From contig MNCI01023634.1 of NCBI GenBank assembly GCA_015680685.1, positions 64,001 through 99,385 on the forward strand: a stretch of 35,385 bases of DNA, in the 5' to 3' direction. Below the pieces are notes generated by a model. It did not search any database. It saw nothing but the letters and a program-made list of their open reading frames with translations, and had not been told where the DNA came from. Source of the stretch: Gnetum montanum (lineage: Eukaryota; Streptophyta; Gnetopsida; Gnetales; Gnetaceae). The first letter of the stretch is position 1, and the number at the start of each line of letters is the position of its first letter. Positions 10,451 through 21,921 of the stretch are shown piece after piece. A program made the position numbers and the translations under genes.

Positions 10451-10468
10451 TATATATATATATATATA
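10451..10468. repeat. (TA)9 microsatellite
   Basis: Nine perfect TA units in intronic or intergenic sequence. Confidence 0.95.
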
Positions 10469-10559
10469 AATTTGGCTGAGAGAAACATTTCTTTGTGAAA
10501 AATTTAATATTCTAAAAAAAATGTTTGTAGGATAAACAGGTGACTAATTTGGTTGCTTC

Positions 10560-10930
10560 CAAGCAGCTTTGGGTCATTCTAGACCAGGTTCACTTCAAAG
10601 CGGTCCGCAGGTGCCCTTGTTCCTCTCTGCCTCATCACGTGTAGGGGGTTCCTCTGTTTCTGTTTTGCATTTTTGGGCTTGGTCAGTGTTTGGCTCCAGT
10701 TCCATGGGTCTGGGCCTGGTTGGGCTATGACTTTCCACCTGGCTTTTGCTATGTTAATTCGGGGTTGGTGGTTTGGGGGCTTTTGAACAGGCCTGGTAGG
10801 GATGCCTGTTGCAGGGGAAGTCCTGTCCCTGGTTTTTGGATGGGGTCATCTATGTACATACACTGATTGTATTTTTGCTGTTTTAATAGAATTTGCCTGA
10901 CCTTTTTTGAAAAAAAGAAGAAGAAAAAAC
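10560..10930 (+). mobile_element. probable 5'-truncated LINE 3' tail
   Basis: A GC-richer block ends in TGCTGTTTTAATAGAATTTG, then a T-rich stretch, then an A-rich tail (GAAAAAAAGAAGAAGAAAAAA). This resembles the 3' UTR and tail of plant L1 elements, and in composition the tail of the LINE at 3140 read on its own strand. No coding remains and no clear target-site duplication was found, so the left edge is approximate. Confidence 0.45.
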
Positions 10931-11397
10931 TGGGAGGTAATAAGTGAAACATAGCTATACCCCAAGATATATAGTTCAACAATTTGAAAAATATTATTTA
11001 TTGTTACATTATCAACTCCGAAAAGGTTATGGATGAATATAATTTAGCATTACAAGAACAAAACTTCAACACGGTTATGGACAAAATATAATTTAGCATT
11101 ACAGGATCAGGCCCTTCCATATGATTGGTAGTTGACCTTTTGGTGGAAAGAAAGAAAGGATACTGATTTTCATCATGCTTTGTCATATGCTTGTTGCAAT
11201 GTTTTTAAGTTTGTCATTGAAAACAGGACAAGTATTCATCACAATTTTCATAAATAAATTATCAGTATGCTAAGTTGTCTGCATTGTAATAGCACAGTTG
11301 AGGAAAGCGGGTAAATCCTTTTAGATTTTGTTTATACATACTCGTGAATATTGAAGCAAATACTAGTGAATTGATCACTGCTGGTTACAAAATGCAG
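10931..11397. other. AT-rich intron sequence ending at a 3' splice site
   Basis: No gene was seen. It contains the short imperfect repeat listed separately and ends with TGCAG directly before the first visible KUP exon. Confidence 0.5.
11025..11104. repeat. two imperfect direct repeats of about 31 bp
   Basis: GGTTATGG followed by TATAATTTAGCATTACA occurs at 11025-11055 and again at 11073-11104, with small differences between the two halves. This is a local duplication in the intron. Confidence 0.8.
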
Positions 11398-13728
11398 GGA
11401 CAGTTTTGATTGCAGCAGTGGCTTTTCTTGTAATTTTATTTAGCATACAAAGATTTGGGACCAGCAAAGTAGGAATTACTTATGGCCCAGCTCTGTTCAT
11501 GTGGTTTTTATCTCTTGGAGCAACTGGTATCTACAACATTCTCTCATATGACAAAAAAATATTTAGAGCATTGAATCCATTCTACATATATCATCTATTT
11601 TCTAAGAGTCCTGCGAAGGCTTGGATGTCCCTTGGTGGATGTATGCTCTGCATAACAGGTATTTGTTCTTGATAGAAATGGCGTTTTTATTTCACATGGG
11701 GTTTTTGTATTGTATACAATTCCCACATTTTTTGCTTCATTGGGTTTATCAGGAGCCGAAGCAATGTTTGCTGACTTGGGCCACTTCTCTGATAGATCTG
11801 TCCAGGTGTGGAGAACTTAGGGCTGAAAATATACATTTCCATTCATATTTCCTTTATTTCATTTTTGTTCCACAAATTTTATCTATTATGGCATATGCGA
11901 AGATTTACTTGCAATAGGGGACCACTGGGAATTTTTCTATTTTTATCTTGATTCAATTTCGTCCCTTCAGATAGCATTCACATTTTTGGTGTTTCCGTGC
12001 TTGTTACTATCTTATATGGGTCAAGCTGCATATATTCTTAAAAATCCAGCCATGGCAGGACGTGCATTTTATGCTTCAATTCCAGGTAAGGTTCTGTTCC
12101 TTTCTGGTTGATGTTTTTATTCAATTATGAAAAGATTTGTGTTAGACTTCTCGCTTATTTAGTTGCTTCCATCTCCAACTAGTTATGATGCTGCCTCTAT
12201 CTGTTAATGGTTAATTCTGATGTGCAAGTTCATATATGTGTTTTTAGCTGGTGCGTTCTGGCCAATTTTTGTACTTGCTGTTATCGCTGCCATGATTGCA
12301 AGCCAAGCCATGATATCGGCAACATTTTCTTGTATTAAACAAGCAATGGCTCTTGGTTGCTTTCCAAGGCTTAAAATCATACATACATCAAAGAGATTCA
12401 TGGGCCAAGTCTATATCCCTGTCATAAATTGGTTCCTGATGTTTGTATCCATTCTGATAGTTTTCACCTTCAGAAGCACAAGCAAGATTGGAAATGCATA
12501 TGGTAAGTATCCTTAGGAATGTTGAAATTAGACATTTTGAGAACCGTAATCCATCTCTTGAAAACATATCTTAATGAATGGTTTTGAATGTAATACCGGG
12601 TAATGGAGAGTTACTAAATTTCTTATCAAAGTACACAACATTTCTGGTGATCATAGAGTTCTTGCAGGAATGTCTGAACTTGGGGTGATGATCGTAACGA
12701 CTGTTCTGGTGACTATAGTCATGCTTCTCATATGGCAGACAAATCTACTTCTGGCCCTTTGTTTCCTTCTGTTATTTCTAGCTATTGAAATGACCTATGC
12801 CTGCTCTGTGTTCCTGAGAATGGGAGAAGGTAGTTGGTTGCCATTAGTTGCAGCTGGTTTTATTATCCTTGTAATGTACATTTGGAACTATGGAAGTGCA
12901 TTAAAATATCAAAGTGAGGTTAGAAATAAGATCTCAATGGATCTAATGCTTGAGTTGGGATCTGATCTTGGCACAGTAAGAGTTCCGGGCATTGGGTTGA
13001 TATATAATGAACTTGTTACTGGTGTTCCAGCAATATTTGGGCATTTTGTGACTAGTCTACCAGCAATTCATTCTACGATAATTTTTGTTTGCATCAAGTA
13101 TGTACCAGTGCCCATTGTTTCACAAAGTGAGCGTTTTCTTTTCAGACGAGTTTGTCCAAGAGGTTATCATATGTTTAGATGCATTGCAAGGTATGGCTAC
13201 AAGGATGTCCGAAAGGAAAGTCGCCAAGCTTTTGAACAACTGCTAATTGAAAGTCTTGAGAATTATATTCGCAGAGAAGCTGATGAGCTCTCGTTAGACA
13301 GTGATGAGGATTATAATACAGGATCAGACGAGGATGTCAAAATTTCTAATATTTTAGCACATAGGAATCGTTGCCATAATTCTCTTGAAGAGCCTCTTAT
13401 GGCTGCATATGTAGAGTCTAGAAGATTTGTTGCTTCTGTATCTTCGATTCCTGAACCTAGCACCTCATCAAGCTTACCCACAAGCTGCATGTCCATTGAT
13501 CAGAGCCTTGAATACGAGCTGTCATTGGTTCAGAAAGCTAAAGAAGCAGGATTAGTGTATCTTCTTGGTCACGGGGATATTAGGGCAAGAAAAGATTCAT
13601 GGTTTTTCAAAAAATTGGTCATCAACTATTTCTACGCTTTTCTTCGGAAAAATTGCAGAGCAGGCATTGCAACTCTTAGCGTTCCACACACCAATCTCTT
13701 ACAGGTTGGCATAACGCATATGGTATGA
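11398..13728 (+). CDS. KUP7-like: HAK/KUP/KT potassium transporter, KUP5/KUP7-like (C-terminal exons)
   Basis: Five exons joined at GT-AG introns: 11398-11658, 11753-11805, 11971-12085, 12248-12502 and 12668-13728, with introns of 94, 165, 162 and 165 bp. The reading frame stays open across every junction and gives about 580 residues. Family signatures in order: [140 protein letters not shown] and [15 protein letters not shown]. The end ([20 protein letters not shown] then a VGITHMV-stop terminus) is that of KUP5/KUP7-type members. It would move K+ across a membrane through several hydrophobic segments, with a long acidic cytosolic C-terminal tail. Full-length members have roughly 780-860 residues, so some 200-270 N-terminal residues lie in exons not seen here. 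Nothing is broken in the visible part. Confidence 0.95.
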
Positions 13729-15122
13729 AGACTTACCCTTTCATTTGGTTCATCATCATCATCGATCAAATGGAAGGTCTACCATGGTTCTGGACCTACA
13801 CGGCCTCTGGCTACGTTCCATTCCTTGTCCTTACTGAATATTGGTTTGAAAGAGCATGGAATGTTTTGGCAAACGCTCTGCATTCCAAATACAAATGGAA
13901 CCATTTCTATTTTGTTGAATCTAACAACAATAGGTCATCTTGTACCATTGAGAGTGTTGTTAACGAGTCTCGCAATAGAGAGCAACTGTGAGTTTAAAAA
14001 AATAATTTAAAAAAGGAAAAAAAAAACATTCCATTGATTTCTTTTCTAAAAATTAAAATTTTAACGTATAGCTACATCTTATACGGCTGTATCTTGCTCA
14101 CTTAGAAAGTATGTCAAAATGTATGTAGAATCGAACACAATTCTACCAATGTTGGATTATAAACGAAAGTTTCGTGAAATGCTTTTTGACGACGGAGCGG
14201 TGATGTTAGAGGATTGCTGATATCCGACTTCTGAATTGATAACGTAATTGAACTTAATGCCACTGTAATTTCTTACTCTAAATAGCGGTTTTTTTTTTCT
14301 AGGTTAGAAATGGGAATGTGTTTTTACTCTCTACTATTAAGTTTGTTTTCCCTTTTTGTCGGGATAACATAATGATGCGATATACATATGGATATATCCC
14401 ATGCACTCCCCATGCGCCAAAGTACTTGACTGCCATCATAATTTCTTATTCAGATTCTTGTTCTCTGAATGGTTGTTTTTTTTTTTCAGTACATTTATTT
14501 GGAAATACCGAGAAGTAGAAATTACGTCTGGGAAATTACTATTATGCTTGTACATGTATACACAGATATCCCTGCATAGTTGAACGGCCCAAAGGTAACT
14601 TAGTGCCATCTAATCTAATTTAGTATTATCTGAACATTGGGGTTTTTTCCCATAGTAGGTATCTAGTCAAACTCATTTATCTTGAAATTTTAGGAGGTGG
14701 ATTTTACCACGGGATTTTAAAAAAAATTTCTAGTGTCATGCTTATCCACTATATGCCTGTAAATCCCACTCATTTTATTATCCATACATACATGTGTATC
14801 CCTTGCATTTCAAAGGTCAGGTGGCCAAGCGAAGCGGTTTGATCGTGGGTTGCTTGAAAGAGGGGCGTTAACATGTCGTTTGCTTTTCAAAGGCCTTTAC
14901 TGTCATCGTTATCCCCTCAGGTACTTGTTATACAAAGCAACATTGCCATTGCGCCAATATTTGTTGTATAACGCAATTAAAGATGGATAAAACACTAATA
15001 TATTTGGGTTTTTTTTGTCCTTTTGTAATTTAGGGGTGTAGGAGCTCAAAAATAATAATTTCAACTTAAAGTCCAAACATGCATTTGAGAAGGTGGGTTT
15101 TATGCTTGGTTTTTATGTATAG
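13729..15122. other. KUP 3' UTR and downstream flank; no gene
   Basis: The KUP stop is at 13726-13728. The next 250 bp is still moderately structured and then becomes AT-rich with poly-A stretches around 14000-14030, a plausible 3' UTR, but I cannot fix a polyadenylation site. Short ORFs at 13725-14010 and 14318-14583 lack any family motif. Nothing else was recognised up to 15122. Confidence 0.45.
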
Positions 15123-15360
15123 GTATGGAAGTCTACGGGAGATATAGGGGTTACTTGGTTAACAATTTTATTAAACAAGATTTAGGTGGAGGGAAGTATG
15201 CTTAATGATTGGAAAAGCACTATAGCGCCCATCTGCATCCAAGGGAACTATAGATGCATCAATCTTATGGTCCGAACCATGAAGTTATGGAACAAAGCTA
15301 AAAGCAAGAATAAACTACTTTTAAGAATCACTTTAGCTTGATGCTTGGAAGATTAACTCT

Positions 15361-15436
15361 GCAAGCTTTATTCTTGCTATGAAAAGATGGAAAAACTTGC
15401 AAGCTTTCTTCTTGCCATGAAAAGATGGAAAAATTT
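15361..15436. repeat. 38-bp tandem duplication in the RT relic
   Basis: Two adjacent copies (15361-15398 and 15399-15436) begin GCAAGCTTT and end GAAAAGATGGAAAAA plus two or three bases, with a few substitutions. The duplication arose after the element died, since it breaks the RT reading. Confidence 0.85.
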
Positions 15437-15701
15437 TGGTGTAAGAGAAGGAATCTTCATACAATTTTCATTGACTTAGAGATAGTTTATGATAGTTCCT
15501 GAAGTTATTATTTTATGGGCACTAAAGAGAAGGATATGCCTATTGGTACATAAAGATTGCAAGACATGTATGATGGAGTGGCTTTAGACCTCCTTGGTTT
15601 GCCATTATTATGTACAAACTAATCAAAGATACTTGAGATGGTATCCCTTGGTGTATGTTTTTGTTGCTAATATTGTTTTGGTGGATGAATCTAAGGAAAC
15701 T

Positions 15702-16278
15702 TGTCACATTGCCATTCCCAAATGATGTTGTCCCTAATGAAGATGGTGTCTCTTCATAACAAGTGCCATTGTTATCTTAACAAGACTTGAAAGGGTAGTT
15801 GTAATTGAGACTCGAAAGGGCATGTTGTAATAACAGACATGTCTCTTAAGGTAACCTTTTGAAGTTTGATCTAAGGTATTTATACTTAGGGTTAGAGGTC
15901 GTGCCAACATGGAGTGGTGGAGCTGGTACAAGCAAGTCATAGGAGTCGGGTGAAGTGGGATAGGAAGTGAACTAGCCATCCCTTTTGGTTAGGTTATAGG
16001 CCTAATCGTGGTGGCAATGCTGGATTGCCTCTAAGGGATAGATGCCAAAAAGAAGAAAATCCCAATGAACACTCTTAGAGCATGATCCAGATACACTTTT
16101 CCATATTAATAAAGCATCCTTTTCTTTCTCTTTTTGCATTTTTCCTATTATTTCCTTTATATATAATGTTGAATATCACATACATTTTGCATTTGGTATA
16201 TTTTCTTTGTATGCATAATGTCTAATATATCGTATATTTGACGTTTGCCATGACATTTAGGCGGGACAGGATGTCACA
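15702..16278 (+). mobile_element. solo LTR inserted in the RT relic
   Basis: The segment begins TGTCACATTG and ends GGATGTCACA, whose reverse complement TGTGACATCC matches the start in 7 of 10 positions. It is flanked by AAACT (15697-15701) and AAACC (16279-16283), a near-perfect 5-bp target duplication. Removing it restores the order of RT motifs (VLVDESKE then the KLE-W and ISRSKTE segments). A TATA-like TATTTATA lies near 15880 and AATAAA near 16110, consistent with + orientation. The short - strand ORF inside (15734-15979) is not recognisable. Confidence 0.7.
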
Positions 16279-17262
16279 AAACCTTTATTGGGAAAATGGA
16301 AACTTGTAGAAACATCATAGAATCAAATGGACTAAGGATTAGTAGAAGTAAAACAGAAGCATTTTTAGTGGAAAAGTGAGTAATAAAGAAACAAAGATTA
16401 TCAATGTAAGTAATTTAGATACTTGGGGTTTCTAGTTCAAGTAAATGAGATTAGTGATGATGTAACAAATTTGGGAGGAGGGAAATTGATGAGCAGTAGG
16501 GTATCCCAACACTTCACCATACAAGTTACAAGGGCATGTGCATGACCAGATCGTAATTTGTGGATGGACAATGCAAGTATGTTAGGAGTTGATAGTAGGT
16601 TTGTGATTGTTATCTTTCCACTTTGAGTTAGTGAAGTTCGAGTGTATGTTTTAACTCTCAGTGAGGCAGATGATATATTGATGTTGTTGGGCTCAGTGTA
16701 CTTTTAGTTGTAAACATAATGAAAGTGAGATTAAAATCTAAGTCTAAGTAATGACAGGAATGTAAATCTACTTTAGCTTATGGTGATAAGCATTCAGTCC
16801 TAGCCTGCCGATCATGTCTTGGGCTCATGTAATCATTAGTAGGATTACCAAGTAAGTTCACTAATGAGCAAATCAAGTGAAACCACTACAGGGTTACCAA
16901 ATGATTATACTTAATGCTCAAAACCGATCGTACTCATTCCACCTTATTGATGTACATGAAATATAAAGTGCTTTGGAAATATAAAGAGTTAAGCTAAAGT
17001 AAACATGGAAATTAAACTAAGTAAGAAATTAGCTAAGTGCAATAAAAGAATTAAGTGGATGCTACAATGATGCAAAGCAATCTTGATCTTTATTCTTGCT
17101 TATGAATCATGCCCAAGTACAATCCAATCAAATAAAGATGTCATACAACTACTTAACACCACACTATGGACATTCACTCTATCATTGACTATAGGAACAA
17201 ACTACAAGAGTCTAGCTAAGGGTGAAATGAAAATTGTTGTTCCTGGTGCAACCAAGTATTGG

Positions 17263-17270
17263 TATTTATA
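17263..17270 (-). promoter_or_regulatory. TATA box of LTR A
   Basis: TATAAATA on the - strand. It lies 776 bp from the LTR inner end, at the same place relative to the GATATC-like array as in LTRs B and C. Confidence 0.6.
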
Positions 17271-17288
17271 GAGTTGCACAGCTCTCAA

Positions 17289-17371
17289 GACATTGCATCA
17301 ATAATGACGTAGGATGTGCTATGATATTATAGCTACGACATCGTAGATGTGATATTGTAGATATGATATCG
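17289..17371. repeat. GATATC-like site array in LTR A
   Basis: Six sites: GACATT 17289, GACGTA 17306, GATATT 17323, GACATC 17337, GATATT 17351, GATATC 17365. Steps are 17, 17, 14, 14 and 14 bp. The array lies directly upstream of the TATA box. Confidence 0.75.
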
Positions 17372-17607
17372 TGCTTGTAAAAAGTTGGATTTATCATACC
17401 CCCATGATTGATTGGAAACTCGTCCTCGAGTTAAAACAAAATNAGGATAGAGTCCCTTACAAAATTGAGAGGTATACTTAACTTGACATAACTTTCTATA
17501 TACATGACTTTGAATGTTGCATTGTGGTTCTAGTGGTATTTTTACAAAATTAACATAGTTGAAAATAACAAAACAAAACAAAACAAAATAGCTCGATGTA
17601 GCCTTTA

Positions 17608-20391
17608 TGTTCCAGATGGTGGAGGCTTCTCCATTAGCTTCTTTCCCTTATCATCAGGCTTCTAGAATTGATATTGGTTTAGGAGTGCTTAAAGCTTTTC
17701 TTCTTCTCATTGGGGATCATGTACTGTCCATGCAAATTCGACGATGTTGGATGGCATTGGTACATTCCATGGGCATGGTAGTTGCATGAACATCTTATTA
17801 GCTTTTGTGTACTAAACTTCAAATTGCCTTATCTCCTCTTCAAAAGCTTTGGCCACCTTTCTTAGTTCTTGATAATCTGTCATTCAGCATGTCAGGTTTG
17901 TTGCAACATCTTTCTATTTTTGGTAGCTAACCTTAACAATTTTAACTTAGAGTTTGCTACATGTAGTTTTTGTTGGGCGTCCTTTTAATCTACAAACTCT
18001 TTTTGATACATTACATAGACTACTACTACATGCTACTCAAGCTCATTTCTCAGTCTTCATGCTGTTAACATGGCCAAGTTAGCATACGGAAGGATTGCTA
18101 ACCCCATGTACTTTGTTAGATTTTCTATTTGTAGGTTTTTATTTTTCACTTCAGCCTAGTGGACATGGGCAAGGCTATCCAAAATGGGTTGCCAATATGG
18201 TGTTTGAGTCGTGATTGAGTTGATCTTGGCCTTTGCCATCTGGATTTCCTTTTCATTGATTTTTTTATACATGCCCACATGATCCTTGAAGTGTTCTTGA
18301 GCTTTTCATGTTTCTTGGTCTCGTTTTGTCATGCATTTATTTTGATTGTTGACTTCTAGTGAATGGCACGAACTTCTTCCATTGATAAGGTGTGATTTTC
18401 CTTGGTCAATTTGTTCATATCCTGATTGACTCCAATAAATTATTTTTGTAATTGATGAATACTTTCCTTGAGAACATTCTTTTGCTTTTTAATATCGGTC
18501 AACCTTGTGTTATCTGTAGTATGTTTCTTGTTCTCTTCTTTTAAGACAGTGATGGCTTTTGCATGTACGTATGTCTAGGCTTCTACCACTAATGTGTTTC
18601 ACATAGCCTTCTCTTTTTCCATCTCAACCTAGATGTTTCTCGCTATTAGCTATCTAACCTGATTAGTTTTGAAGGCTTCTAGCTGGTCTAGGGCTACATA
18701 TTATGTAGGTCTCTTTTCTCTACTCTTAAAGCTATTGATTTATCCTGTAGGCTCTACACTTTGTTCTCTATGTGCTTTGCCCTTGTTTTTACCATGACTA
18801 GCTTTTCTTTTGTGGCTATGAGATTAGACTATATTGCAGTGATATCACTAGGGATATCAAAGAGATTCTGCATAACTTGGCCTATTTGCAGTAGTCAATC
18901 GAGAACATCTTCATGCTCTATTGGGGTCATGGATGTTTTGGCTAGCATTTAAACATCTCTGGCTCTAGAAATATCGGTCGATGACACAATCGGAACATTA
19001 AAGGATTCTTCGATGTGATTGGTGATAACCTCTACTGTTCTTGTTGCATCTTGGTGTTGCATGACCACTACTGTGGCTCTTTCTCTGGTTTCTAACATCA
19101 TCTGGAATGATGCAATGTTCCTTGAGATCTATTGTGCCCAGTTATCATCTCCTCCTATCTATAAAGATACCTACCCACTAGTAGGTCCTATGGATGTGGT
19201 AGGCCTTATGGAGTTGTTCCTTACTTTGTATAGAATAGAACCTTCCCTTACTTCCTAGCTAATGGTTTCTGCAATTTATTGTAGGTGACTTATTCAAGGT
19301 TAGTAGTCTTGTTGTGGCGATGGAGCTTGTAGTTTAGGCCTATCACCAACAAGTGTTAATCCATTGGCTCTTGCTTGCTACTGTTGTCCTATTGCTGGAA
19401 CATTACTAGTGGGTGTAGAACTTGATGCTCCCTTAGTGCCTACTAGCATCTCTAGTTGATCCTTCTTTGGTGGCACTGGTTTAAACATCTTTGTGTAGGA
19501 TGCATTCTGGGCTTTTCTTAGAACATCATTTGTGTAGCCTAGGATCCCTGCTTGCTTGCACAACTTGTTAATTAGACAAGGGAATGATAGTGTGAGTTTC
19601 TCTACCTTCTTTTCTTCGAACCTTCTTTGGATCTTTGGGAAGAGTAAATGGGCTATGTCGGCATTAAATTTTCCCATTAGAATTGCACTTCCTCTAGCTG
19701 CATAGGTAGAGATCCTATTGAGTCTTTTAGTTAGAAATAAATGATAAGTTCTGATCTTAAAATAAATCTTCTCCTTAGTAGTTAGTTTACTATAATCATT
19801 GTTCTCTTTGTCATAGATTCTTTGTAGCCATAACTTCTTTACATTTGTGTTGGACCTTGTGGATATTTGTATTACATTGGCTTCGCATTGGGAATGTTGA
19901 GTGCCTTGGAGATAGCTTCTACAGAATAGGGCATTGAGGCTCCTTTAATCTTTATAGTGGCATCATCCTGTTTATTTTTCCAAAATTAGTTCACCTCTCC
20001 TAGATACCATTCAACATTGCATAAGAGAGTTGGGCCATAATGGAGAGGCTTGGAGTTGTGTCTTGATACTCTTAGGAGCAAACTCCATGAATGGTCCAAA
20101 ATTCAATTCTACAATGACTATGGACATAATGGACTTTTCCTAAATGGCTTGGAGACATTTTATTGATAGCATGAGGTGTTGTCCTTCTTCTAGTATTAGT
20201 GGTGCCTTTGCTTTAGCTTGTGTAGATTGTTCAATAGTAGGGGTTTGTTGATGGATATTGAAGGATTGGGCCTCTTGCTCTCCTTCTTTTGCCTATGAAG
20301 CTTGTTCTCCTGCTTGTCCTCTTACTTGGTCCCTTGGTCTCTTGCTTCTCGGCTGTGAAGGTCCCTTTGTGATGGGTCTTTTATGAACCAT
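17608..20391 (-). pseudogene. element A: long coiled-coil ORF with a plant-transposon-like domain
   Basis: The start at 20391 reads MVHKRPITKGPSQPRSKRPR, a basic N-terminus. Around 19850-19500 comes YSKLTTKEKIYFKIRTY, then STYAARGSAILMGKFNADI and KLTLSFPCLINKLCKQAGI, resembling the C-terminal half of plant-transposon/Athila ORF1-type domains. The rest, down to about 17610, is a long string of charged heptad-like segments (MVKTRAKHIENKVQSLQDKS, LKEENKKHTTDNTRLTD, ELRKVAKAFEEEIRQFEV) ending in KKLMEKPPPSGT-stop. At least a dozen stops and several frameshifts break it. No RT, integrase or protease motif was found in this interval. The architecture (domain plus coiled coil) parallels the extra ORF of the LINE at 3340-4278. 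Function unknown. Confidence 0.6.
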
Positions 20392-20940
20392 TTGTAATCA
20401 TTAAGAATTCAAGGTTATCAAAGGATTTCGAATAGGTTCTTAATAGCTCATAATCCTTTATCAAATCCTTGGTTTGATCTAGTTTCTATCTTTATTATTA
20501 GTTATAGTCCTTATTATGATTGCAGAGTTAGAGAAATTTAATAAGAAACCTTTAATTGCTATATCTTTGATTATTATGACCTTTTATAGTTATCATTTCC
20601 TTGTTTATTATACCATTGAATGGTTGGTAGGAGAATCAGTTAAGTCCATTAGCGTTTATTTTATTAGTTGATTAAAATATTCATATTTATTCTTATACTT
20701 ACCCTTAACATTATCTTCTAGCTTTAGGAAATTTTCACTCAAGCCTTCCTTATCTATGCATGATACACCTCCCACAACTAAGTTAAGCACTCTAGGATCG
20801 AAAGGGTTCAAGAATCATGCAAATTAGAGTTGTTGTCAGGAACTTATGGTGTTGGGAAGTTCGGGCATCAAAGCTTAGAAAAACTACATGAACTCCTCTT
20901 ACTATGAAATGAGAGAATGAAAAATTTTCTAACTCCCTTA
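20392..20940. other. AT-rich sequence between ORF and upstream LTR of A
   Basis: It should hold the leader, primer site and U5/R of the 5' LTR of A, but I found neither the TGATGAG end nor a tRNA-complementary site. Either this part has diverged strongly or the LTR-like block to the right belongs to another copy. Confidence 0.35.
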
Positions 20941-21921
20941 TGTATATATATATTTTTATGACTGCAACATTGTAGATGCAACATCATAGTTGCAATGTTG
21001 TAAGTCATGTGACATTGTAGATGTGACATCATTACTGAAAAAATTTGATTTCTATACAATTTTTGATGGAAAAATTGAGTCAATTGGATAGTTTGGAAAA
21101 TGTAGAGATTATTTGAAGGGTCTATAATCATGGATGATGCTTAGATTATAAAAATTTGACGTTTGAAGATCATAAAGAAGGGATCTTGGACAAATAAGAT
21201 TTAATGGATGTATAGGAGATGGAGTGAGAATTGTTAAAATTATGGTCAGGTTATGAAATTGATGGAAAGTAAACTTGATGGTTAAAGTGTCTTGGAGGCA
21301 CATGATGATGTGGAATTGGTTGTTAGGTATGAGGAATAAGAGTTGTACAAGTGGATGCTCCCCAAAGCAGGCTTTAGCCTATAGTGCCCTTGTATAACCA
21401 CACCTACAAGTGTCTAAAGGCACTCAAGGAGTTGAATGTAGAACATACATATCTTGCAAAACACACATGTTAGTATCACTAGAATGGGAAAATAACACTA
21501 TATTATATAAAACCATAGAATTATGATAATATATATTAATGAGGTGAAATGGGATTAGAAAGGATTATAGAAATTGGGACATGAGGTATCTTACCATGGG
21601 CACAATGAATTCTTGTGTGTGATATATGGTTAAAGTAATCATTAGCTTTTTTGTCCAAGATCCAAACCAACTCCATACCACTATCAGTGACTTCACATTG
21701 TATCATCCCAAAACTAACAACCATAAGACTACCATTGTTGTAAGAAGCATTATCACTTGGCAATGTAGTTCAAGGAAGGATTTTATTAATAGCACACTTC
21801 ATTTTTGAAATTTTTGAGAAGCTGCCTACCTTCAGGCATGAATAACATGTCTTTCTAGTGGAATCCCCAAAAAATTTATTTTGTGCATTTATTATATTTT
21901 TATTATGTTGACCTTACTAGA
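20941..21921 (-). mobile_element. LTR-like copy of the A/B/C family (U3 part)
   Basis: It contains a TATA-like run (20942-20954), a GATATC-like array (20966-21030), a CCCCAAAGCAGGCT segment matching 23575-23585, and GGCATGAATAACATGTCTTTC matching 24030-24050 in LTR B. It stops exactly where LTR B starts at 21922, so B probably inserted into it. It is likely the 5' LTR of A, but the inner boundary is missing. Confidence 0.55.
20966..21030. repeat. GATATC-like site array in the LTR at 20941-21921
   Basis: Five sites: AACATT 20966, AACATC 20980, AATGTT 20994, GACATT 21011, GACATC 21025. Steps are 14, 14, 17 and 14 bp. It lies next to the TATA-like run, as in the other copies. Confidence 0.7.

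Larger units (their letters stand above)
15123..16486 (+). pseudogene. non-LTR reverse transcriptase relic (RTE-like), interrupted
   Basis: In shifting + frames one reads VWKSTGDIGVTWLTILLNKI, DWKSTIAPI, then GNYRCINLMVRTMKLWNKA, matching the plant non-LTR RT signature with NYRGIKLMSHTMKLWE. Further on come LHTIFIDLEIVYD, KDCKTCMMEW and ANIVLVDES (from FADDIVLVDE). After the solo LTR at 15702-16278 the sequence resumes with ISRSKTEAF and LGFLVQVNEISDDVTNLGG. It ends abruptly at 16486, where LTR element A begins. All catalytic regions carry stops or substitutions. Assignment to the RTE clade is from memory of the motif style and is not certain. Confidence 0.8.
16487..17600 (-). mobile_element. 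element A: 3' LTR
   Basis: The + strand start TGATGAGCAGTAGGGTATCC matches the LTR ends at 21922, 32670 and 33166. It continues with family sequence: ACCATACAAG, GCATGACCAGATCG and repeated GGATTACCAAG motifs. The U3 contains a TATA box, a GATATC-like array and CATACCCCCATGATTGATTG followed by ACTCGTCCTCGAGTT, also present in LTR C. It cuts the RT relic at 16486. The outer end near 17600 is set by the stop of the ORF next to it and is approximate. An N lies at 17443. Confidence 0.65.

Noticed and set aside
11621-11917. + strand ORF running through KUP exon 1 into the next two introns
   Set aside because: Wrong frame for KUP. It reads through clear GT-AG introns and the second exon in another frame.
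13725-14010. ORFs just after the KUP stop, possible extra exon
   Set aside because: The preceding frame already ends with the normal KUP5/KUP7-type C-terminus, and no family motif follows.
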